Source of the DNA: a virus
Length of the DNA stretch: 43,058 nucleotides
IMG/VR virus record: IMGVR_UViG_3300027710_000980
Coordinates: 1-43,058 of that record
Strand: one strand, 5' to 3'
This document shows positions 1 through 7,964 of the stretch, piece after piece (position 1 is the first letter of the stretch; each line of letters opens with the position of its first letter). Under the pieces are notes generated by a model. It worked only from the letters and a program-made list of their open reading frames with translations, made no database searches and had not been told where the DNA came from. The translations under genes and the position numbers were made by a program.

Positions 1-67
1 GTCCATAAGCCCTAGTTCGTAGAGAGCAGTTATTTGTACTGCTCTCTACGAACTAGGGCTTATGGAC
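1..67. repeat. Perfect 30-bp inverted repeat with 7-base loop at window edge
   Basis: Bases 1-30 are the exact reverse complement of bases 38-67, separated by the loop TATTTGT. The right arm runs in frame into the first gene (it reads L-Y-E-L-G-L before the methionine at 62), so it looks like coding DNA. The left arm introduces a TAG at 20-22. A perfect palindrome exactly at the edge of the sequence is typical of a contig end or of a chimeric inverted read. A genuine hairpin end or a strong stem-loop is possible but less likely. Confidence 0.9.
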
Positions 68-436
68 CGGGATATCTATGAATACGATCAGGCCTTTGGT
101 GTTTGGCTGTATCAAAACAATCCTGTGGCCTACAAGGGCTATAGAATGTGGGCTGACATACTAGTAGCCTATATCAAAGGCCAAGGCCGCCCTCTGATTC
201 CTAGACTATTCTTTTGGAAAACACGAGCAGAACAACAGGCTATGAGCCAGCGCATAGCCATCGCAGTTGCGGAATTTGTGGGCTACGCCTTTGCCAAAGA
301 GATAGCTCGCCGTGCTGGGCACGATCTACCCTGGACCCTACGTGGGTGGCTGGTAGTTACCCTGGGACTCGCAGTCTGCAAGGGTATAGGTTATGTGTTT
401 GCCAAGACTAAGAAATACAAGGAATTGACACAATGA
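62..436 (+). CDS. Unknown phage protein, possibly 5'-truncated
   Basis: This 124-residue protein belongs to no family I recognise. It has an aromatic, helical N-terminal part (QAFGVWLYQ, GYRMWADILVAYIKG), a basic middle (PRLFFWKTRAEQ) and a hydrophobic stretch near residues 90-112 (WTLRGWLVVTLGLAVCKGIG) that could be one membrane segment. The frame is open upstream of the ATG through the right arm of the terminal palindrome and no Shine-Dalgarno sequence is visible, so the real start may lie beyond the assembled end. Its TGA overlaps the next ATG (ATGA), so the two are probably co-translated. Confidence 0.6.
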   Translation: MDRDIYEYDQAFGVWLYQNNPVAYKGYRMWADILVAYIKGQGRPLIPRLFFWKTRAEQQAMSQRIAIAVAEFVGYAFAKEIARRAGHDLPWTLRGWLVVTLGLAVCKGIGYVFAKTKKYKELTQ

Positions 437-648
437 TAGAACAAGCATTTGCAAATTTTAATACCCTAAGTCAAGCTGAAAAGATTGAGTTTTTAAATAT
501 GATCCTAGAACATAAAGAACTTCTTTATAAGGTGTTACCAGATGCACCATTGATTAAATATCTTGTAACAGGACAAGGTCCCCAAGATAATCCGATGATT
601 CAGGCCTATCAAGCCTGGGTCGCATCTTTATTAAACAGACCATTATAA
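433..648 (+). CDS. Small unknown helical phage protein
   Basis: A 71-residue protein of unknown function, mostly alpha-helical by composition (SQAEKIEFLNMILEHKELL), with a short Gly/Pro turn (TGQGPQDNP) and an aromatic C-terminus (AYQAWVASLLNRPL). It starts inside the stop codon of the preceding gene and ends three bases before the next ATG, which fits a tight operon leading into a virion gene. It could be a small virion or chaperone component; nothing in the sequence proves this. Confidence 0.6.
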   Translation: MIEQAFANFNTLSQAEKIEFLNMILEHKELLYKVLPDAPLIKYLVTGQGPQDNPMIQAYQAWVASLLNRPL

Positions 649-651
649 TAC

Positions 652-2100
652 ATGTCAACCTCAACAGTTTATGTACCTATCCAAAGCTATGTCGGTTTTA
701 AAAGACCCGACGGTGCAGCTCGCGGAGGTTATAGTGCTCCGAGACCAGTACTACAAACTACTGAGACTCTAGACGGCGCAACATTTGCAATCACAGGAGT
801 TACTGCTAATTCAAAGATGTTGTATGTTCCTCCGGTACCTACATTTACCTATTTTCCAAATACAACCAGTTCATCAAAAGTAGTGACAGTGATTAACAGT
901 GGTACATCGGCTATCTCATTGCTAGGAACCACTTCAACGGACTACGAAACTACTGCGATAGTTGATATTGGAACACTGCCAGCTTCAATACCAGCTGGCG
1001 GATCTTATACGTTTAATTTAAGTTATTATTCTAATACTGTAGGCGAGTATGCCGAATCTCTTTTGTTGATTTCCACAGCTGACGTTCCTTATTATAGAAT
1101 AGACACGCTTCAAAATGTGATTTCAATATTTGGAGTAAGACCATCTTCAACCAGTACCACTGTTACTACCACGGTACTCGGTGAATCATACACTACTACA
1201 ATAGAGTTGATTCCTGTTATAAACGGTGTTGATGACAACGAAAGATTGATTAATTTTACAACGTCGATGGCAGGTAGTACTGGATGGAAGGCCGTTGCTG
1301 GCAGTAACCTAGTTAATCTTACCTGGGATCCAGATTACGAAAATAATATTAACAATACAACAACTGGATATGTTTCTACTCTAACTATCTCAGTGGAAGG
1401 TCTATCTGAAACTATTAACGTAACTAATACTGCATTCGTTAACATTGACTACACTAGATATAGAAATTTAGCAACTTGGTTTAGTGCGGCCAGTAGCAAT
1501 AACAGCTTTGTTGGAATCAGCTTTGACATATTTGACGGAGTTAAAACTGTTACCATAGGTGTTGGAGCTGGCGGCGACGGAACTCCTATATATCAAGACG
1601 GCGGCAACTTATTTGCTACTATGAATAATCTGTCAATAGGAGCAGGTACAATTGACACACCTTATCCTTATTGGTCCACAGTTTGCAGTATTCCAATACC
1701 CGAAGCTGGTACGTACCTAAGCGGAGCTCTTAATGAAAACGGTCAAACGTTATATATTAAGAAAACCACAGATGGTTTGGACTATGCTGATTACTTTGGA
1801 TTTGAACAAAGTGTTGGCTCTATGTTTGTTGTAACCTATGATGGATTCAATACTGTTACCATTGATCTAAACAATCTAAGAGAGCTGTCGGGTGATGAAG
1901 ACTTTGATGCAACCTTGAATAATTTAACTCGTGCGTTCCATTACTATTCGGGTGTTGATACTCCGGCAAGATATTACCAATTAGAAACCTTCAACCCGGA
2001 TGATCCAAGAACACATTTGTTTAGAGGATTTATAGCATCATACGCCACTGACCCTGAAGTTTGGTCAGTTGATGTAACCACTGTACCTCTACCAACCTAA
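652..2100 (+). CDS. Putative virion structural protein with Ig-like domain
   Basis: A 482-residue protein rich in Thr, Ser, Asn and Gly with almost pure beta-strand character and no catalytic motif, as in phage fibre, baseplate or decoration proteins. After an N-terminal segment (STSTVYVPIQSYVGFKRP, which could be an attachment region), residues about 70-160 resemble an Ig-like/ASH-type domain: a strand with VVTVINSGTSAISLLG, then SIPAGGSYTFNLSYY. The remainder is beta-rich and unassigned. It follows the two small genes without a gap and is followed by a hairpin (2118-2138) before the glycosyltransferase-like gene. The virion assignment rests on composition and context. Confidence 0.6.
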   Translation: MSTSTVYVPIQSYVGFKRPDGAARGGYSAPRPVLQTTETLDGATFAITGVTANSKMLYVPPVPTFTYFPNTTSSSKVVTVINSGTSAISLLGTTSTDYETTAIVDIGTLPASIPAGGSYTFNLSYYSNTVGEYAESLLLISTADVPYYRIDTLQNVISIFGVRPSSTSTTVTTTVLGESYTTTIELIPVINGVDDNERLINFTTSMAGSTGWKAVAGSNLVNLTWDPDYENNINNTTTGYVSTLTISVEGLSETINVTNTAFVNIDYTRYRNLATWFSAASSNNSFVGISFDIFDGVKTVTIGVGAGGDGTPIYQDGGNLFATMNNLSIGAGTIDTPYPYWSTVCSIPIPEAGTYLSGALNENGQTLYIKKTTDGLDYADYFGFEQSVGSMFVVTYDGFNTVTIDLNNLRELSGDEDFDATLNNLTRAFHYYSGVDTPARYYQLETFNPDDPRTHLFRGFIASYATDPEVWSVDVTTVPLPT

Positions 2101-2117
2101 TATTTCTAACAGCGTTA

Positions 2118-2138
2118 ACTACTAAGATAATTAGTAGT
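2118..2138 (+). other. Small hairpin just before the start of the 2140 gene
   Basis: ACTACTAA, loop GATAA, TTAGTAGT forms a perfect 8-bp stem that ends one base before the ATG at 2140. The stem is AT-rich and weak. No Shine-Dalgarno sequence is visible in front of this ATG, so the structure might affect start-site access. No T-run follows, so it is not a convincing terminator. Confidence 0.45.
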
Positions 2139-2139
2139 A

Positions 2140-4143
2140 ATGCTGGACAATATCTATCAAATTCCCCTCCAAGATGTCCTTGCCGTTGAATGGCAAGGCA
2201 ACGATCTCTACTATGATCTACAGCTCTACGAACTAGGGCAAGGTCATGATGAATTCTATGTTATCAATCCAAACAATGATATTCCAGAAAAGTGGAAAAC
2301 TGATCTCAAGTATTATGTAGAGGAAATCCCCGACTCTAGAAAATGCATAGTGATCACCTATGAGGGAGAATGGATTGTTAAGTTATTCAAAGACGGTTGG
2401 TATCCTTATCATGGCTACGACTCAGTTGAGATAGTCAAGACACAGTTAGCCTGGACTAAAAATTCAGATATTGACAAACTAATAACCTACGAAGATGATC
2501 CGTTCGGTACCTTTAATCCTTCTAAATGGGATAGGAACTACAAACTAATATGGTACATAGATCCAAGGTTCAACCCCTTAGATGAAAAAGTTTGGGCGTT
2601 TAGTTGCCAGCCTATTGGTAAAGAGATATTAGGTACCAAGGATATGGGATATGTTGTCCCCGATGTGCTAGTTGAATTTAACGAATACCTACCAGACCTG
2701 GGCATTGATGCCAACGATTGTTGCCCGCCCTTCTTTGAACTTGCTCATGAGTGTGCCTATGAACTAGATCCCTTGTTCCAAACTGACGATGAGCGACCTT
2801 GGGTGGTTAAATTTAAACCTATGTGGCGTAAGCCCAAAGAGTGGAAATGGTTGGGGACTATCACTCCTGAATACACTGTGGTTTACAATCCAGATTTGCC
2901 CAAGTTAGACTATGATTTAGATTATGTTATACCATGGCACGAATTAGTATTTGAGCATGTTTGGATGCTAGATAGAAAACATCTAAAAGACGGAGAACCT
3001 GACATATGGGCGTTTACAATACAGGTATCTACTGAACTAAATGGAAGTAAGATAGTGGGCTATGTAAGTCCAACCTTTAACATAACCTACAATCCAGATT
3101 TGCCTAGCTTGGATTATGATTTAGATTATGTTGTACCCTGGCACGACCTTGCCTATGAGCATGTTTGGATGTTAGACAATAAACATCTACAAAACAATGA
3201 AGAACCGATTTGGGCATTAAAGGCCAGTGCAACGAAAAAACAAAAAGGCAGCAAGATAATCGGACAGGTAAGCCCAAATGTCAGTATTGCTTATAATCCT
3301 AACTTACCTAAACTAAAATACGATGAAGAATATGTTGTACCCTGGCACGACCTTGCCTATGAGCATGTATGGTATCTATCAACTACTGACACTAAAGAAA
3401 AAGTTTGGGCTGTTAGAGCATCGCTGTGCGAAAACCCTATAGGTGAAAAGGAAGTAGGTATAGTTGTTCCCTTGTTTGCAGATCAATTAGATGTTATCTT
3501 TATTTCTTACAAAGAACCTAATGCAGACGAGAACTGGCGTCGTGTATTAGAGAAAGCACCATGGGCCAAACGAGTACACGGAGTTGAAGGTATTTTTAAT
3601 GCACATAAGGCCGCAGCCAAACTGGCAACCACTGACATGTTCTTTGTTGTCGACGGCGATGCATGGTTAGTGGACGAATGGGAATTTGACTTTCAGCCAG
3701 GTATATTTGACAGAGACTGTGCCTACGTATGGAGTAGTAAAAACCCAGTAAACGATTTGACTTATCAAAACGGAGGTGTTAAACTATTTAATAAGAGTAT
3801 CCTTATGAAAAAGAAGAAATGGGATACTTTGGACATGTTTACTGGCATCATGCCAAAGATAAGTGCTGAAGAAAGAGTTAGTTGCATAACTGCTTTTAAT
3901 GTAGACGAGTTCTCAACTTGGCGCAGTGCTTTTAGAGAATGCGTTAAATTGTACAAGAATAATCAAATGGCAAAGTTAAATTCTTGGCTCAACTCCGATG
4001 TTGAAAAACCTTTTGGTGAATATGCAATGTTAGGAGCATGGTCCGGAAGTCAGTTTGCCAAAGAAAATATAAACGACTATCAAGCTCTACTGAAAATAAA
4101 TGATTACAAATGGTTAGAACAAAAATTTAAAGAGATGACATAA
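2140..4143 (+). CDS. Glycosyltransferase-like protein with five 68-residue repeats
   Basis: A 667-residue protein in two parts. Residues about 120-445 hold five tandem repeats, with the key aromatic exactly 68 residues apart (W130, F198, W266, W334, W402) and a core like PWHDLAYEHVWMLD followed by a strand of the IWAL type and an S-K-I-I-G-Q-V-S-P segment. From about residue 447 (DVIFISYKEPNADENWRRV) a GT-A-like domain follows, with a DxD-type motif at D505/D507 (FVVDGDAWL) that in this fold would bind a metal and a nucleotide sugar. It opens the sugar-metabolism block and lies three bases before a radical SAM gene. A glycosyltransferase role is inferred from the DxD and the neighbours. The repeats may be binding modules. 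Confidence 0.65.
   Translation: MLDNIYQIPLQDVLAVEWQGNDLYYDLQLYELGQGHDEFYVINPNNDIPEKWKTDLKYYVEEIPDSRKCIVITYEGEWIVKLFKDGWYPYHGYDSVEIVKTQLAWTKNSDIDKLITYEDDPFGTFNPSKWDRNYKLIWYIDPRFNPLDEKVWAFSCQPIGKEILGTKDMGYVVPDVLVEFNEYLPDLGIDANDCCPPFFELAHECAYELDPLFQTDDERPWVVKFKPMWRKPKEWKWLGTITPEYTVVYNPDLPKLDYDLDYVIPWHELVFEHVWMLDRKHLKDGEPDIWAFTIQVSTELNGSKIVGYVSPTFNITYNPDLPSLDYDLDYVVPWHDLAYEHVWMLDNKHLQNNEEPIWALKASATKKQKGSKIIGQVSPNVSIAYNPNLPKLKYDEEYVVPWHDLAYEHVWYLSTTDTKEKVWAVRASLCENPIGEKEVGIVVPLFADQLDVIFISYKEPNADENWRRVLEKAPWAKRVHGVEGIFNAHKAAAKLATTDMFFVVDGDAWLVDEWEFDFQPGIFDRDCAYVWSSKNPVNDLTYQNGGVKLFNKSILMKKKKWDTLDMFTGIMPKISAEERVSCITAFNVDEFSTWRSAFRECVKLYKNNQMAKLNSWLNSDVEKPFGEYAMLGAWSGSQFAKENINDYQALLKINDYKWLEQKFKEMT
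2932..3375 (+). repeat. 204-bp in-frame tandem repeat, best conserved copies
   Basis: The codons for the PWH motif begin at 2932, 3136 and 3340, exactly 204 bases apart. The second and third copies share an uninterrupted run of about 38 identical bases around the motif, which is more than protein conservation alone needs and points to recent duplication or gene conversion. Two more degenerate copies lie upstream in the same register. Confidence 0.85.
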
Positions 4144-4145
4144 CA

Positions 4146-5735
4146 ATGACTAAGAAAAAACTCAATGATGTAGTTTGGCTACGCTACGACAACGGACAGG
4201 TTCAAGCAAATCACGGCAGTAATTTTAAAACAGCTAAGAACTTGTTAGACAGCACCGGCGCAGGCTTTTGTCTTGCTAAATTTACACAGGTTACTATGCA
4301 CCTAGGCACTGGCATGACACACTCATGTCACCACCCAGTTCCTCATAAGATTCCTTTAGAAGAAATTGCTCTCGACCCAGCAGCATTGTTTAATACCAAA
4401 CACTTGAAACATGCTAGGAAAGAAATGCTAGAAGGCAAGCGCCCTAGTGAGTGTGACTACTGTTGGCGTATTGAAGACAGCGGTGGTCACAGTGATAGAT
4501 TCTTTAAGAGCATTGAGCCGTGGGCACTAGAGCATCATGACAGGATTCAAGAATCAGATCCAAATGATAATTTCTATCCAACATACCTTGAAGTAGATTT
4601 CAGCAACGTCTGTAATTTTAAATGTGCTTACTGCGGTCCAGAATATAGTACTCAATGGGTTGAAGATTTAAAACGAAATGGTCCTATTAAACTGTTAGCA
4701 GATACTAACCAAGTACAATGGGCACAGGGTTATCAAAAAAACTTAGATTCGTTGGCCTATAAAAAGAGAGAATTTAATCCGTATGTAGATGCATTTTGGA
4801 AATGGTTTCCCGAAGCATACAAACATCTTAAAGTCTATCGTATCACCGGTGGTGAACCCCTATTAAGTAAAGAAACTTTTAAAAGTATAGATTGGTTTAT
4901 TAATAATCCTAATCCATCTTTAGAATTTAATATCAACACTAACCTCGGAGTCCCTGACAAGTTATGGGATGAGTTTATTAAAAAGGTCAAAGTACTTACA
5001 ACATCTAGATCAGTGAAAAGATTTACAGTGTTTACCAGTGTAGATGGTTGGGGTAAGAAAGCTGAGTATGTTAGGGCAGGTCTTGATTTTAACCTCTTTA
5101 AAAAGAGATATGAACAACTGCTAAAGATACCTAATGTTAGAGCAACAATTATGTGTACCTTTAACATCTTTAGTGTTACTAGCATTAAAGAATTGTTAGA
5201 ATGGCAATTAACACTTAAAAGAAAATACAACAACAGTAACATGGCCGCATCATGGGAAGTTGAGTATGGTATTGATCTAGGAGAAGTGGGCAAATCATTC
5301 ACAGAACGAAAGGCTGCAAATCCAGATCAAGAATCTGTAGTGGGTATTGACATGCCATATCTACGCCAGCCTTGGTATTTAGATGCACAGTATATTGATA
5401 AAGCTACTGTGCAAAAATATCTTATTCCTGCTATAAATTTTATGGCTAGAAATACTGGTCAGCATATCTGGAATAGCCACCAAGGATTTGAAGACTATGA
5501 GCTTGAAAAATTAAAACGTATTGTTATTCAAATCCTTACTAAAATTAAAGCTGTTGAAGCAGGTGATAACATTGATACAATTTTAAATAGAGCAAAGTTC
5601 TATGACTTTGTTAATCAACTTGATGCACGTAACGGAACTAACTTCTTGGAAACTTTCCCCGAGATGAAAGAATTTTATCTCATGTGTGGAGAAATGACAA
5701 AATCGAAACATATTGTTAAGGATAAAGATGTCTGA
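4146..5735 (+). CDS. Radical SAM protein, twitch/SPASM-like (copy 1)
   Basis: A 529-residue radical SAM protein. The [4Fe-4S]-binding CxxxCxxC motif is C156-N-F-K-C160-A-Y-C163, preceded by the strand YLEVDFSNV and followed by a SAM-binding GGEPLL segment (RITGGEPLLSKETF). The N-terminal part has further cysteines (GFCLAKF, HSCHHP, ECDYCW) that could hold an auxiliary cluster, as in twitch or SPASM proteins, although those are usually C-terminal. The next gene is a paralogue and overlaps this one by 8 bases. Substrate unknown; the setting suggests sugar or peptide modification. The radical SAM assignment is secure, the reaction is not. Confidence 0.9.
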   Translation: MTKKKLNDVVWLRYDNGQVQANHGSNFKTAKNLLDSTGAGFCLAKFTQVTMHLGTGMTHSCHHPVPHKIPLEEIALDPAALFNTKHLKHARKEMLEGKRPSECDYCWRIEDSGGHSDRFFKSIEPWALEHHDRIQESDPNDNFYPTYLEVDFSNVCNFKCAYCGPEYSTQWVEDLKRNGPIKLLADTNQVQWAQGYQKNLDSLAYKKREFNPYVDAFWKWFPEAYKHLKVYRITGGEPLLSKETFKSIDWFINNPNPSLEFNINTNLGVPDKLWDEFIKKVKVLTTSRSVKRFTVFTSVDGWGKKAEYVRAGLDFNLFKKRYEQLLKIPNVRATIMCTFNIFSVTSIKELLEWQLTLKRKYNNSNMAASWEVEYGIDLGEVGKSFTERKAANPDQESVVGIDMPYLRQPWYLDAQYIDKATVQKYLIPAINFMARNTGQHIWNSHQGFEDYELEKLKRIVIQILTKIKAVEAGDNIDTILNRAKFYDFVNQLDARNGTNFLETFPEMKEFYLMCGEMTKSKHIVKDKDV

Positions 5736-7167
5736 ACATTTAATACATTGGCGAGACCAGCATTTAAATTCTATTAGTACTAGTTTTTGTGCCGCTAAAT
5801 GGTATAATGCTAGTATACAACTTGGATCAGGTTACACAGGGTCCTGTCATTTACCATTACCTCATTTGATTAATGCTGAACAGGTAAAAACTAATCCTAG
5901 TGCTATACACAACACTGATCATAAGAAGCAGATGCGTAAGATGATGCTGGAAGGTGTTAGGCCGGCTGAGTGTGGCTACTGTTGGAAAATTGAAGACATC
6001 GGACGCAACAGTGTCAGTGATAGAATCTATAAAAGTCAGCAATATGATGTTAATGATATAGCACGTATTCCCCAATTACCATGGGATGCCGATGTCGAAT
6101 TGCAGACCCTTGAGATTAGTTTTGACAGACAATGCAACTTTGCCTGTAGCTATTGCAATGCAGGTTACAGTACTACCTGGTTACAGGATTTAGAAAAGAA
6201 TGGAGCCTATCAAAACTTTATTGCTCCGGGCGGAGGAGGAGGTGCATATGAGGCTGATGGATCTTGGGCCGAGTCTCAAGGTAAACATCTAGATAACAAT
6301 GCATACACTGAAGCATTCTTCCAATGGTGGCCAAGGCTATCAAAGTCTCTATATGAATTAAGGATCACTGGAGGTGAAGCCACAGTGAGTCAAAACTTCT
6401 GGAGATTCGTTGATATCATGCACACCAATGAAGCACCTAGTTTACGATTCGCAGTTAATTCTAATATGGGAATGGGAGAAAAGGCTCTCCATAAATTTGT
6501 TAACATAACACATTCTCTGCCAATTAAAGAATTTGATCTATATACCAGTAATGAGAGTTTTGGTGCCCATGCTGAATATATTCGAGACGGATTAGATTAC
6601 GATCTTTGGAAAGGCAATCTAGTTTATTTTATAGAACACGCTAAATGTCGTGCAGTTACAATGATGATGACAATAAACAATCTATGTCTATTCAGCATTA
6701 CAGAATTCTTAGATGACATGATGGCATTGAAATCTAAATACGGAAAGCATAAACCACATCTTAGTTTTAACATGTTACGTTGGCCAAGTTTTATGAGCCC
6801 ACTATCATTGCCCGATGATATTAAACTTGAATTACATCAAAATTTAAAAGTATGGTATATTAAAAATAAAGACTCAAAGTTATTAGTTCCTTCAGAACTA
6901 GCTCAAATAGAAAGACTGTTAGATTACATTGAAGTGTTAGATAAAGGTCATGTTACAGTTACTGATGATAAATCTTTGTTGTTTCATGATTTCAAAAGTT
7001 TCTTCACACAATATGATCAACGTCGAGGAAAAGATATAGTATCAACATTCCCGAGATTAGCCGAATGGTATAACAGCATCGAACTAAGAAAAGACTTTAT
7101 AATTAAACCATTAAATCAAGATGGCATCACCCCACCTGAGACTGGTGAATATAATAGCCCTATATAA
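5728..7167 (+). CDS. Radical SAM protein, twitch/SPASM-like (copy 2)
   Basis: Paralogue of the preceding gene. The start is placed at the ATG at 5728, which has AAGGA just upstream, rather than at the TTG 15 bases earlier; this gives a 479-residue protein. The cluster motif is C136-N-F-A-C140-S-Y-C143, the SAM-binding segment is RITGGEATVSQNF, and the N-terminal cysteines are the same as in copy 1 (SFCAAKW, GSCHLP, ECGYCW). A Gly-rich insertion (PGGGGGAYE) follows the first strand region. The two copies overlap by 8 bases and are clearly diverged, so they may act on different substrates or form a heterodimer. Confidence 0.9.
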   Translation: MSEHLIHWRDQHLNSISTSFCAAKWYNASIQLGSGYTGSCHLPLPHLINAEQVKTNPSAIHNTDHKKQMRKMMLEGVRPAECGYCWKIEDIGRNSVSDRIYKSQQYDVNDIARIPQLPWDADVELQTLEISFDRQCNFACSYCNAGYSTTWLQDLEKNGAYQNFIAPGGGGGAYEADGSWAESQGKHLDNNAYTEAFFQWWPRLSKSLYELRITGGEATVSQNFWRFVDIMHTNEAPSLRFAVNSNMGMGEKALHKFVNITHSLPIKEFDLYTSNESFGAHAEYIRDGLDYDLWKGNLVYFIEHAKCRAVTMMMTINNLCLFSITEFLDDMMALKSKYGKHKPHLSFNMLRWPSFMSPLSLPDDIKLELHQNLKVWYIKNKDSKLLVPSELAQIERLLDYIEVLDKGHVTVTDDKSLLFHDFKSFFTQYDQRRGKDIVSTFPRLAEWYNSIELRKDFIIKPLNQDGITPPETGEYNSPI

Positions 7168-7170
7168 ATA
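7163..7170 (+). promoter_or_regulatory. TATAAATA late-promoter-like box, 5 nt before ATG
   Basis: TATAAATA lies five bases before the ATG at 7176 and no Shine-Dalgarno sequence is present. It matches the T4-type late promoter core, whose transcripts start about six bases downstream, so the mRNA would be nearly leaderless. In an AT-rich genome one box could be chance; the support comes from the same spacing at other genes in this window. Confidence 0.5.
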
Positions 7171-7175
7171 TTAAA

Positions 7176-7964
7176 ATGAAAAGAAGATTTTTTGCGTTTG
7201 GATGTAGTTATACACTTTATTGTTATCCAACATGGGCCGATTTTATAGGTATTAATTTTGATGAGCACTACAATTATGGTAGGAGTGGAGCATCTAATAC
7301 CTTTATTATGAATAAACTAATCGAAGCAGATGATCGATTTAATTTTAATCCAGATACTGACACAGTGATGATAATGTTAACTGGTATTGGCAGATTCTCG
7401 TACATGAGCAACAGCCAATGGATGACAGACGGTGATCTTCTTTCTAATTTCGCCCATACTAAAAATCCTAAAATTGGAAAAATTTTAGAAAGTATTTGGA
7501 GCGAAGAATGGATAGTTTACCAATCATGGGTCGCAGCCAAAGTTATAAAAAATTTATTAACTGCTAAAAACATACCGCATAAAATTTTAATGAGTATTGA
7601 CAACAGAGAATATTTAAATGAGACCGCTGACATTGAGTTAACTCAAATTTCTCAAGTTCAAGAAATTTATAAATTGTTAGATATTAAAAAAACAGTAGAT
7701 GAGTGGAAGACTGAATCAGCTGAAAATAACGACACTCCTTACTGGAACAATAAACAAGCCGATGGGCATCCTTCGATGAAAGCCCATTTTAAATTTGTTA
7801 AAGATCATTTCCCTAATTTAATCACAGAACGTTCAAAAGAATTGCTTGAGCAGAGCGAACTTTCTTTTGACAATCGTAGTTTAGAACATCAATTAGAAAT
7901 TTACAAATTATTTCGTAAAGAACATGATGCAGGGTACTCGAACCCATTATTTGGAAAACATTAA
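7176..7964 (+). CDS. SGNH/GDSL-hydrolase-like protein (copy 1)
   Basis: A 262-residue protein with the block I signature of SGNH hydrolases at the extreme N-terminus (FFAFGCSYT, nucleophile candidate S11), a Gly/Asn segment (NYGRSGASNTFIMNKL) matching blocks II-III, and a late DGHPSMKAH that fits the catalytic Asp-x-x-His. Family members are esterases, acetyl-xylan or O-acetyl esterases, and sometimes acyltransferase partners. No signal peptide is visible, so it would act in the cytoplasm. It is one of four such genes in the block, which suggests removal or transfer of acyl groups on a glycan. Substrate unknown. Confidence 0.75.
   Translation: MKRRFFAFGCSYTLYCYPTWADFIGINFDEHYNYGRSGASNTFIMNKLIEADDRFNFNPDTDTVMIMLTGIGRFSYMSNSQWMTDGDLLSNFAHTKNPKIGKILESIWSEEWIVYQSWVAAKVIKNLLTAKNIPHKILMSIDNREYLNETADIELTQISQVQEIYKLLDIKKTVDEWKTESAENNDTPYWNNKQADGHPSMKAHFKFVKDHFPNLITERSKELLEQSELSFDNRSLEHQLEIYKLFRKEHDAGYSNPLFGKH

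Noticed and set aside
1-67. Hairpin telomere like those of linear plasmid-phages
   Set aside because: No protelomerase gene is visible, and a perfect copy placed exactly at base 1 is more simply explained as an assembly end. Kept only as an alternative.
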